From Heterostelium multicystogenum (taxonomy: Eukaryota > Evosea > Eumycetozoa > Acytosteliales > Acytosteliaceae): a stretch of 64,000 nucleotides of DNA. Below, piece after piece: positions 35,899 through 47,222 of the stretch (position 1 is its first letter; each line of letters begins with the position of its first letter). The notes under the pieces were generated by a model, which was not told the DNA's origin, searched no databases, and worked only from the letters and a program-made list of their open reading frames with translations. The DNA lies in contig RCNN01000069.1 of assembly GCA_003667245.1 (NCBI GenBank), positions 62,001 through 126,000 on the forward strand, given 5' to 3'. The translations under genes were made by a program, and so were the position numbers.

Positions 35899-37652
35899 TG
35901 CAATACAATAACTTTAACAATACAAACAATCACTTAAGGTTTTGTGCAAACCACAAAAAAGAGTATGAATGTATTTGTTAATCAATGTAAATGTTTGATG
36001 TGTACTATATGCTATTTCTCCCACAACAAACATCACCCTGATCATTTTAAAACAATGTGAACATATCAGTAATTTAAAAGTAGATTTTGATAAACATACA
36101 ATCTATAATATTGATAATAATAATAGTAATAATAATAATAATGATGATGATGATGATAGTTCATTCATCAAGAGAAGATTAGAGAGCATTTGGAACACAT
36201 TGAAAAACATTATCATCTGAATACATCAAAATGAAAGAAACAAAGAATAAAATCAGAGATCATTACAAACAGATCTATGATTATATCATGAAACAAGAAC
36301 ATACTTTGACAAAAGATTTCTTGGAATACGAGGATTCCTTCGATGAAATCATCAAAAATAATATCAATCAGCTCAAACAAATCGATAATATTGTGAATAT
36401 CATTGATCATGATCCCAAGAATCAAGATAATAGTGATAATTTATCAATTGTCGCTTGATACCAACGATCAATATTTAACAGAAACAATTATATCATCAAT
36501 AGAATCATGTTCATCTCTGTCATCATTCATCTTGAACAACAAACAAACAATATTCAATGATCAATACAATCAACGATATGATATCAATCAACTTACCAAA
36601 CAATTCGACAATGATCATCAATCAATGATTCTATATCTATTGAATCAATACAATCAAATCATTCAATCATAAATCCATTAGTGATATCACTCTAGATTCA
36701 TTTTCATTGACAACCAAAGCATTCGATTTTGAATCAGTGGAATCAATCATCAAACAATCAATACAATTATCAATCAAATCAAAGACAACTACTACTACAA
36801 CTACAACCACAACAACAGTAACCAATGATTCAAACAAATCAACATATATCTTCACAACACACAAAGATAAAGGAGCAACACTCATCAACAACAATTCAAT
36901 CGAACAATTACAATTTGATTATGATCTAAATAGTACATTCCCATCCAACATTAGAGTTTAATGAATATAATCTATGTATTTGGCGGTTGGAGTAATCCAA
37001 GCAAATGGATTCGATACTCAATCAAATCTCAATCAATTGAACACATTGGTGACATGGATGGAATTGATCCTGACAGTTACATTTCAGTTTGTTATGATTG
37101 GTCAAGATCATATCTATTTGGTTAATGGTTATGAAACACATCGAATTGATCGATTCAACATCAGAACAATGACATTTGAAAGATATCATCAATTACCACA
37201 TCATTTTGGACCACAAGCATCGACAATGATCTTGAATGGAATATTATATTCAGTGTCATCCGAATCTAAATTAATTTTTTTCATTTGACTTAACAAACAA
37301 AACCATTTCAGAACATCAGTTGGGGTTCAAACCATACACAGCATGTCATGACAACAATGCTAATTTCTTCATTCATTCAAAACAGGATAATTGTTTCATC
37401 AAATACAATGTTTTGACCAAACAAATCAAAAATCTGAAGATGATTCCTGCCAAAGATAGTGAAGTTTATCCAATTTACCATTGTGTATCAGCAACAGAGA
37501 GTTATATTTATTCATTAGCTGGTAAATTTGGTAACTTCAAATATTCAATTGAGAATGATCAATCAGAACCATTCTACTTGGATGATCAATTCTATCGACG
37601 TTGGTATACATCAGTTGTTTATGTACAGGAAAATAGTCAAAATCCAAAATAA
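35899..37652 (+). pseudogene. B-box/Kelch-like family copy C, multiply frameshifted
   Basis: Starts MQYNNFNNTNNHLRFC with a B-box-like Cys/His pattern that breaks frame near 35980, where one inserted base precedes the CKCLMCTIC segment. Later segments show the coiled coil (KIRDHYKQIYDYIMKQEH), the central block ILNNKQTIFNDQYN, a Thr-rich insertion and Kelch-like blades (YIYSLAG), but the frame changes at least seven times, and some switches lie outside homopolymers. The C-terminus differs from the family. It carries GAT repeats at 36141-36158. It lies between Tgr-like copies 1 and 2, so it either inserted there or was trapped by the array duplication. Confidence 0.7.
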
Positions 37653-37787
37653 ATTAATGTATATTTTCTGTTATTTTGAGATTTGAATCGATAAACATTC
37701 TTTTTATTTTCTTTGTTTGTTTTATAGTTTACCCAAGAAATGTAAAAACAATTTACAACAGGTCTTCCCACTCTAAAAGTGATTGAT

Positions 37788-37972
37788 AGTGTGTGATCAA
37801 TTTAAAAGTGTGTTGATTATTTAATAATAGAAAATCTTTTTAAGAAAATTAAAATATTCACACAACATAGTATTGGTAAAGTGTGATAAGTTCTTAAAAT
37901 CAGGTCTACTACTATTATTAATACAAAAACAACTCATATAACAGTTCACTATCACCTCACAATGAATATATT
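37788..37972 (+). repeat. Upstream block, copy 2, of the Tgr-like array
   Basis: Same ordered elements as at 32785-32940: GTGTGTGATCAATTTAAAAG, then TCTACTACTATTATTAA, AACTCATATAACAGTTCACT and CACAATGAATATATTA. It precedes the start of Tgr-like copy 2 by about 210 bp. Confidence 0.7.
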
Positions 37973-38184
37973 ATTAATACCATTTCGAATTAATCATGAT
38001 TATTTAGGTTTATCTTGGTGGTTATTTTGAATGTAAAGTAAAAATATGTTTAGTTTTAATTAACATTTATTTTGTTAATTATTGTATTTAAATTGAACCC
38101 AAGTGTAACATGGTATAAAATTTACAATACTCCACTATCATCAATTTACATCCTCATCTTATATATTAATTACAAATAACAACT

Positions 38185-40183
38185 ATGAATAGAATAATAG
38201 TAATTCTATTATTTCTAATAATCTGTAATTGTTCTTGTATTTTTGGTATGATAGTTATCAATAATCGATTATCTAACCTTTTTATTAATCTCAATGTACT
38301 TTTGCCTCTTTATTAATATACAGGTCAAGTACCAATAATCTATAATGTTTCTTCCAACTATGATAATATTATAATCAGTGGAAGTTTTTCTGCTAAAACT
38401 CTCAATAAGACTGTATTCTATTTAACAACCTATCCATATAGATATTTAGATGAATTGAAACCTAAAAATACAACAACTCTGCTAGTTCCAGTGTCCTTAT
38501 TTAATGTTTTATCACAAAATATTACAATTTGTTCACTCATAAACGAATGTTCTAAGACATATGACCTAAATATCATCAGATTAGTACCAGATAATATCAC
38601 AATTCCAACAAGTGAATCCAAAATTACTATTACTGGGTTGTTTTACAAGTCTCTACACAGTGAACAATTAACGTTTGATATTGGACCCGAGATTCATTTA
38701 ATTAATAATACTGCAGCGTATTTCTCCTTAAGTACCGATATCATACAAAAATACATCAATCTCAAATCCATTTCAACCAAATTACAAGTATCAAACATTT
38801 CAAGTAATACCAATCTATATTGGGAGTGTAAGTTATCAATTATAATGAATTATCAATCAATTTATTGACAGACTATTACAATATTAGACCCTGAGATTAT
38901 TGATGTTACCCAAAGTACTGATTCAATAACTATTCATGGTAAAAACTTTGGATTTAACAAACAAAGTATTTCCGTTAAATTTAATAATGTTATCCAACAT
39001 TCTGGTATATCTCTCCAATAATTAATTCAATGATTGTAATATCAAATGTAAATCCATCATTTACAGTTTCAGTTGAATCTTACCAGAGAAGTAGTAATGA
39101 ATACAGCATTGTCAATGGTAAGTATTTTCATCATCCATCTGTTAAATCTAAATATTAATAATTGTTTCTTGAAAGTTGATTCAATATCATATGGTTCTTT
39201 CTCATTCAAAATGAGAGAATCATTCGGAGGAGTCTTATCTTACATCAAATTTGGTAATATCGATTGTGGTAATATCAAATTCAGTCAAAATACATACAAC
39301 TGCACCATCACATCAACAAAACACCAATGGAAATGAATCATACATTCCAAAAGTTAAATTTAGTGATGGATTTGAATTGACCGGAAGACCAATCGTCATA
39401 CCTTCATTGATCAGGAAGATATCTCCAATAGACAACAATGTAATTAGATTTACTTTGTTTGAAGATGTTGTTGATTTCTCAAATGATGATTTCAATATCA
39501 GTATTGGAGGTGTACAATGCAATTCATTTGAAGACAACATCAAAGATATCTACCAATGTATCAGAGATACCAATAATCTATCCAATGATTTGAAGATATT
39601 CTTCAGAAAGATTGAAATATTTATAAGTAAGTTTATTATATTTATTATACAATTTAATTTTATTATATTTATAGTGTTAAATATTAATACAATATCATTT
39701 GAATGATATAATGTTGATATATAAGGTAGAGTTTATTGAGGAAGATATTGCTATGATTCATGGTTCAAGAATTCTAAGACCAAATTCACTTCTTGTGAGT
39801 AACATGGAATGTGAATTATTGTCACTTACCAACGATAATATTACTTACAGGTGTGATGAATTAGATCACACAATTACCAACAACTATACACTCACTGTAT
39901 CAAATGATGATACTTATGAAGGTGTCATCAGTCCAATGATTATTGCCAAAAAACAAAAGGTAACAACTCAAATTCTAATAATTTAGATATTTCTGAAGAA
40001 CTAATAGATATGTATTTTCAAAAGTTAACAACTTAGTAATTAGTTATTATTCTCGTTACAATATCTGTTGTAGCTTTAATGGTTGGTTTAATATTAATTC
40101 GTAGAAAGATTCGAAGACTAGTGAACTACCTTCTCCAAAAACTTTTTAGTAATCAGAGGGAAAATGCTCCACCCAATAATTAA
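38185..40183 (+). CDS. Tgr-like IPT/TIG type I membrane protein, copy 2 (frame breaks)
   Basis: Same exon plan as copy 1: 38185-38245, 38324-38827, 38888-39117, 39176-39626, about 39729-39956, and a last exon of about 40020-40183. The signal peptide (MNRIIVILLFLIICNCSC), IPT/TIG domain (DSITIHGKNFGFNKQ) and transmembrane helix are conserved. The tail is shorter and more basic (RRKIRRLVNYLLQKL) and ends PPNN. Breaks relative to its sisters: one T missing at about 39013 (CTCTCC for CTCTTCC) and one A extra at about 39316-39319. Both are mononucleotide-run changes. The ectodomain N-terminal third is the most diverged part between copies 1 and 2. Likely a cell-surface recognition or adhesion protein if expressed. 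Confidence 0.65.
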
Positions 40184-41237
40184 GTAGAGACAATTCGATT
40201 ATTAATATTATTTTAAATACTTATTAAATTTTAAAGAATAGTTGTTAAATTTGTAATATACTAATAAATAGAGCAACTAATCTCTAAATACAACCCAGAG
40301 TCTCACTTTGTAATTTTTATATTGAAATGCCATTTAATGTTGATATCAGTTTTATGTTATTTCCTTTTTTCTTTAAAATATATATATTTAGGGAAATATT
40401 TGTTTTTCCAAATGCAAAATTTTTTAATCTAATAATCATTAATAAATAGTTAATTTTGTATTATAATGTTTTTAATAAAAAAATAATATTCAAAAGAATT
40501 AAAATTTGAAATAAATTTATTTAAATAGATTAATTATGAAAAAATATTGAGATCTCTTTTACAGAACCTATAATTATATCAATTTGGGGATGTATTCCCA
40601 AAACTCTACTATTTCTCCAACTCCATTTTTGTTCCTGATATATCCTTGACAAAAGAGATATCAATGACATGACTGAATTTTTTACTTAATTTTTAGTACT
40701 CTAGAGTGATTGAATTATTTTCCAATTCCTTGCCAATTTGGGTGGTACTAGTTTATTAGTAATAGAACAGCATTATCACTAATGTATTTTGTGTAATAAC
40801 ATTTTAATAAGTTCTTTTGTAGTTTTTTGGAATATATAATGTTTAAAATTTAAAAGGGGTCAGCCATACAAACAATACAGGCAGTGGGTGAGTATATTTA
40901 TATTTGGAATTTTGAAAAAAATGTAAAATGATTTATAGAAATAAAAATGAATGAGATTTAATTGTGTGAGTGTGTGTGATGTGTGATCAATTTTAAAAGT
41001 AACAAGAACTTAAAATCATTTCTACTACTATTATTAAAAAAACTCATATAACAGTTCACTATCACCATCACAATGAATATATATATTTTAAAATAAAATT
41101 TTGAATTATGAATGTAAAATAACAATATTTTTAATTTAAAATAACCTATGTTTTGTTTTATTTAATGTTAATTGAATTAACTTGGTTGAACAATCATTAT
41201 TTATACATTATATAAATATATTTTACATATAATAACA
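40184..41237. other. Spacer containing duplicated upstream block
   Basis: About 1 kb of AT-rich DNA with long A/T runs. No gene seen. The last 270 bp contain the third upstream block. Confidence 0.45.
40968..41087 (+). repeat. Upstream block, copy 3, of the Tgr-like array
   Basis: Contains the ordered elements GTGTGATCAATTTTAAAAGT, CTACTACTATTATTAA, AACTCATATAACAGTTCACT and CACCATCACAATGAATATAT found before the other two copies, but more compactly spaced. It lies about 150 bp before the start codon. Confidence 0.7.
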
Positions 41238-43069
41238 ATGAAATGTATTATAGTAATAATAGCAATTCTAATTATCTGTAATTTCTATTGTATTTTTGGT
41301 ATGTTAGTTCAACCAGATAATATCACAATTCCAACAAGTGTGTCCAATATTACTATTACTGGATTGTTTTACAAGTCTCTATACAGTGAACAATTAACGT
41401 TTGATATTGGACCGAGATTCATTTAATTAATAATACTGCAGCGTATTTCTCCTTAAGTACCGATATCATACAAAAATACATCAATCTCAAATCTATTTCA
41501 ACCAAATTACAAGTATCAAACATTTCAAGTAATACAAATCTATATTGGGAGTGTAAGTTATCAATTATAATGAAATATCAATCAATTTATTGACAAATTA
41601 TTACAATATTAGACCCTGAGATTATTGATGTTACCCAAATACTGATTCAATAACAATTCATGGTAAAAACTTTGGATTTAACAAACAAAGTATTTCCGTT
41701 AAATTTAATAATGTTATCCAACATTCTGGTATATCTCTTCCAATAATTAATTCAATGATTGTAATATCAAATGTAAATCCATCATTTACAGTTTCAGTTC
41801 AATGTAACCAAAGAAGTAGCAATGAATACAGATTAGTCAATGGTAAGTATTTTCATCATCCATCTGTTAAATCTAAATATTAATAATTATTTCTTGAAAG
41901 TTGATTCAATATCATATGGTTCTTTCTCATTCAAAATGAATGGTATCTTTGAAGGAGTGATATTTTCAATCAAATTTGGTAATATCGATTGTGGTAATAT
42001 CAAATTCAGTCAAAATACATACAACTGCACCATCACATCAACAAACACCAATGGAAATGAATCATACATTCCAAAAGTTAAATTTAGTGATGGATTTGAA
42101 TTGACCGGAAGACCAATCGTCATACCTTCATTGATCAGGAAGATATCTCCAATAGACAACAATGTAATTAGATTTACTTTGTTTGAAGATGTTGTTGATT
42201 TCTCAAATGATGATTTCAATATCAGTATTGGAGGTGTACAATGCAATTCATTTGAAGACAACATCAAAGATATCTACCAATGTACCAGAGATTCCAATAA
42301 TCTATCCAATGATTTGAAGATATTCTTCAGAAAGATTGAAATATTCTTAAGTAAGTTAATATAATTGATTATTTTTAGATTGTTAAATATTGATACACTA
42401 TCATCTAAAAGATATAATTTTGATATATAAGGTAGAGTTTATTGAACCAAACATTGTTATGATTCATGGTTCAAGAATGCTCAAACCAAGTTTTCTTGTT
42501 GTAAGGAACAAGACTTGTAATTTTTGTCACTTACCCAATGACAATATTACATTCAGGTGTGATGAATTGGACCACACAGTTGCCAACAACTATACACTCA
42601 CTATATCAAATGATGATACTTATGAAGGTGTCATCAGTCCAATAGTTTTTGCCAAAAAACAAAAAGGTAACAATTTAAATAATTTAGACAACTAATTCCC
42701 AGAATTAACATTAAATCTATACTTTAAAGATATTTTTTTAATAGCTATTTTGATTTCCAGTTGCTTGTATTTGCAATTGGAATCATAATTTTCCTAATTG
42801 TAATGCGTAAAAAAGATACGAAAACTTGTAAATCAACTTAAACAAAAACTAATTGATAGTCATAATGGCTGGGAATCAAGTCGAGTTAGGACCTGTCGGT
42901 AATCAAACTCAAACAAGTACCTGCGGATAATCAAGGGCAAAGAGCTCCTAGAAATGCAGTAGAACAAGGACCTGATGCCAATCAAGAGATACCACCTGGA
43001 AATGAAATTGAACCCAGGCGACTAAATCCACAATACGAAAACAGATATGTTGAGACTGGTCAAAACTAA
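41238..43069 (+). pseudogene. Tgr-like IPT/TIG membrane protein, copy 3, N-terminal deletion
   Basis: The signal peptide (MKCIIVIIAILIICNFYC) joins directly to PDNITIPTS, so the first intron acceptor and about 260 bp of exon 2 are missing. The deletion keeps the frame by using the former intron start as codons (GMLVQ). Downstream are the same exons as copies 1 and 2, including the IPT/TIG part, a diverged SFSFKMNGIFEGVIFSIKFG segment and a tail ending ENRYVETGQN. Further breaks are single-base losses or gains at about 41411 (CC for CCC), 41638, 42752 and 42764, and an A6 run near 42816. It is either a decaying gene or a shortened receptor masked by sequencing errors. Confidence 0.6.
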
Positions 43070-43622
43070 CCAAAGTCTCAATAACATATATTTAAATTTT
43101 ATATATAGACTATATTAATAAAATGTTACTATAATCGATAAACAATAATATTCCATAAAGGTTAAATGAACAAAATTTGAATTTCTTGTGGATGTTTAAC
43201 ATCATCTGACATGAGACTTTAGGAGGCAGAGAGGTTTCTTCTTATTTTTTTAACATTAATTTTATGCAAGAGATAGACAATCGAATTAAAATAAAAATAG
43301 AAAAAAATAAACAAAAAAATAAACCCACTAATCCGTAATGAAACCTTAAAAAATTTTAACACAATTTTTGAAAAGGCAAATGACCACATTTTTGGTGCAA
43401 AAATCTTCATTACAAGTTTTATAATAAATCAATCTTTCATCTACCCCCACACCATTTAATCACCAAACAATACCAGCCTAGCCTAACTAGATCATACAAA
43501 CAATCATCATCAGATACATACATATACAGATAGATATATATTAATATAGATAGTAAGATAACTAGATCTACTTGGTACTGATCTTAACTTTGCTTAAGAT
43601 ATTGTATTCTACTAGAATAGAA
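43070..43622. other. Spacer
   Basis: AT-rich interval with A-rich tracts at 43285-43320. Presumed promoter of the myosin gene. No gene seen. Confidence 0.4.
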
Positions 43623-46600
43623 ATGAATAGTATTAGTTTCATCGATGAAAGTGTTAGTGTTGGTGGTAGTGATGAAAATCATGATGATCTTGCTACTTGG
43701 ATAAGATTAGTGAGCAATCGATTCTGGAGAATATTCAACAAACGATTTGGTAAAGGTCAGATCTACACTCGAATCGGTGAGCAGATCATCAGTATAAATC
43801 CATTCAACAATAGACATGTTGCGGAGCTCAGAGACCTGAACCTAAAGCATTCCTACAGAAACAAGTATATGTACGAGATGACACCTCACATCTATCAGCT
43901 CGCAGAAGACACCTACAAAAAGATGCTGTCAACCGGTGCCAATCAATGTATTATTATTACTGGTGAGTCAGGTTCAGGAAAGACTGAGGCATCGAAAATC
44001 GTTATGGACTATATATCTCATTACCACACCATAACTTCATCGACAGACACACCGAGCAATCAGCAACAACAGCAGCAGCAGCAGCAACAAAGTGGACGTA
44101 GATTGAGGTCCAATCTGAGACGTGATAATATTAGTAACAATAGCAGTTGTAGCGGTATCATGAAGCGTATTTTAGATTCAAATATATTGTTGGAAGCTTT
44201 TGAAATGCAAAGACTCAGAGAAACGAAAATAGCTCACGTTTTGGCAAATATATTACTATCCAATTCGATGCTGCCGGTGTGCCTTTGGGCGGAAAGATCA
44301 CCCAGTTCCTTCTGGAGAAATCGAGAATACACTCACGAGCAGAGGGCGAACGTAACTTCCATATATTCTACCAGCTTCTAACGAATCAGGAGCTGGTCGA
44401 GAAGTACAAGCTGAACAGTGATCCAGCCACATACAAATACCTTGGCAACGAGAGTGGAGCAGTCTCTAAATCTACAGTCAACGATAGAGAAGGATTCCAG
44501 TCGGTTCTGAACAGTTTGAAGTCTCTTGGCTGGACTGAAGAAGAGTCTGACTTCCTTTGGCGTACACTCACTGCTGTCTTGCTGATTGGAAACCTGGAGT
44601 TTGAGGTAGATGCAAACAAAAATGTCGACTCTGTCTTCATTGCAAGCCAGGATATTCTTCATAGAATTGCACAACTTCTCGAGTGTGATGCGATAATGCT
44701 AGAGAAGGCTCTCATTTCAAGATCGTTGACAACCGGTATGGGTAAGAGAAAGAGTAATATTCATGTGCTCCTCGATTTGAATCAGGCAAACAGCACACGT
44801 GATTCTCTTGCAAAGGTCCTCTACGATCGTCTTTTCCAAATGATTTTCGAGCGAATCAATCGTGCCATTCAGTCTGAGCAGAAAGAAGTATATACACTTG
44901 GAATCCTGGATATCTATGGTTTCGAGCTTTTTGAAAACAACAGCTTCGAACAATTCATCATCAACTATACCAATGAGAAATTACAGCAGTTGTTCATCCA
45001 ATTGGTGCTCAAGCAGGAGCAAGAGGAGTATCGCCATGAAGGTATAGAATGGCTCAACATCGACTACTTTGAAAACGACAAGATAATTGAGCTGATTGAA
45101 GGACAGCCAGTTGGACTGCTCAAGCTCCTTGACGAAGCTTGCATGGTTGGACAGACAACCAAAGAACAACTTCTTCAGAAATTCAACAGATTCTTCCAGA
45201 AGCACCCAACTATGAAAGCAGCGAAATGGAGCAAACAGAAATTCTCACTGAAACATTATGCTGGTCCTGTAACCTACGACTTGGAGCACTTTATTGCAAA
45301 GAATCGTGACCCACTCAACCAAGATATTCTCACTACTCTTCAGCACAGCAACGATTCGTACCTATCAGCTCTTTTCCCATCACTTAACTGTTCAGGTAGC
45401 AGAAAAATCCCAACAATGGCAGGACATCAATTTAAACAATCAATCAATGAGCTGATCATCTCACTTCAACAATGCCAGCCACACTATATAAGATGTATCA
45501 AATCCAACGATGACAAACTCCCATCAAACTTCAATGAAAATCTCGTCAGAAATCAAGTAACTATTGAACCTTTTCATTATGGTGTTGGTACCAACACTTG
45601 ACAGCGCAACGCCAACTAACTATTTATTCTACTCAACTTTTAGATTAGATATTTAAATATTGTAGAAACAGTCAGAGTTAGAAAAGCTGGATATTGTCAA
45701 AAGTATCATTATACTAAATTCTTTTCCAGATTTAAGATTTGTTGTCCAACTACCTGGAATCCAAAATACGATGTAAGGAGAATCAAATGAATTAGATTTC
45801 TAAATAATCATGTTTACTGATCATCTAATTATCATACAAAACAGAAATCAGTAAAAGAAGGATGTAATGAAATTATTAAAGCTATACTACCCTCGCATGA
45901 AAGGCAAAGCGAATGTTTCTTTGGTGTAAAGAAGATCTTTATAAAGTCAGCAAGAGTTTTGTATCTTTTTTGAAAAGCAAAGACAAGACAACCTTCCCAA
46001 GGCGGCTGTTGCAATCCAAAGAGTTTGGCGTGGATATGTTGCACGTTGTTGGTTCAAAAAGGAGCTGGAGAAACTTAGATTGCAAAAGGAGGAGATTCAA
46101 AGACAGATTCTACAGAAAAAATCAGCTGTCAAGATAGCCAATGTATATTATAGATATAAAATCCGTTCATTGATTTCAAAGCTCACTCCATGGACACAAC
46201 CACCCTACAACAAAGGTCGTCAAATGCCATCACTCTGGAGAAATAGACGAGCTTTCGATGATTATCTCGCAGTCATTCATAGAGTATGGTGGGCACATGT
46301 CAAAGTTGCGAAGCTCACATCTGAACAACGTTCTCTTATTCGTCAAAAAGTATTGGCCCTCGATCTTTTTGGCGGAGGAGGCACGATACGCAAGAAGGAA
46401 TGGGATCCCAAACGTCGATTCCTTGCCGACTATTTGAATAATGACTCCAACCCAAAGAAAACACAATATCTCCAAGCGATTCAATCTCTATTCCCCAGTG
46501 GTGATGATAAAGAAATTCTTTTCTCTGATAATGTTATCAAAGTGAACAAGAGAGTAAGTAACTTCTTGTCAAAAACAAAAATAGCATAACCTATACTAAT

Positions 46601-47056
46601 ATCTCTTCTCAGGGAAAATGTCAATTAAGAACATTGATAATAACAGACCAACATATTTATAAATATGATCCAAAGAAATACACCAGAAAGAAGGTTGGAC
46701 TCAAGATTCATTTAATAGTTGCCCTTAGCTCCTCGAGCAAAAGAGACACGTTCTTAGCCATTCATTTCAAACCACCTGTCAGAGATTTGTTCATCGATTT
46801 AGGTTGTGATGTAGTTGAGAAAGTCTCGGAGGTAGCAACTATCCTCGTCCAACAAGTATTCAAGCTTACCAAGAATACAATCCCACTTTTACTCAGAGAA
46901 CCAGTCACTTTCAATAACTCCAGAGACTCACGTAATGCAGGAAGTGATTGGGTCATTACATACTCACCATACGCCAAGAAAGACAATCAAAGACAATGTA
47001 CATTCACCAAAGGTAAAACCAATACTGCAATTGTGTATTACCAAGAATCAGATTAA
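43623..47056 (+). CDS. Class I unconventional myosin, short-tailed
   Basis: Exons about 43623-45556, 45644-45775, 45842-46553 and 46613-47056. The motor head has the P-loop GESGSGKT (residues 114-121), a poly-Gln insertion in the loop after it, and the relay region LDIYGFELFENNSFEQ. Ser in KRKSN lies 16 residues before DSLAK, the TEDS position phosphorylated by PAK-type kinases in amoeboid myosin I. One IQ motif (AIQRVWRGYVARCWF) leads into a basic TH1 membrane-binding tail. There is no Gly/Pro-rich region or SH3, so it belongs with short-tailed forms such as MyoA/E/F. Breaks: one G missing at about 44208 (FGNAKT motif), one extra T in the run at 45965-45970, and a compensating pair at about 43695 and 43740. 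It drives actin-based membrane movement. Confidence 0.88.
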
Positions 47057-47222
47057 TAAACCAATAGCGTTATTGATTGACAAATACAATATTCGCATTA
47101 ATTTTGATAATCCTGATCTTTGTCATCTCAGGATTATTTAATATTCGGACTTTATTTTGAGGGATATAAAAAAATTTGTGAAATATTACTATTTATCCTA
47201 TCGTATTATTATTATTCTTCTT

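Noticed and set aside
38866..38868. A TGA shared by Tgr-like copies 2 and 3 (also at 41591-41593), at first read as an inherited nonsense mutation
   Set aside because: A canonical GTAAGT donor lies just before it and a TTAG acceptor just after it (60-bp intron in all copies); splicing removes it and yields the normal start of the IPT/TIG domain.
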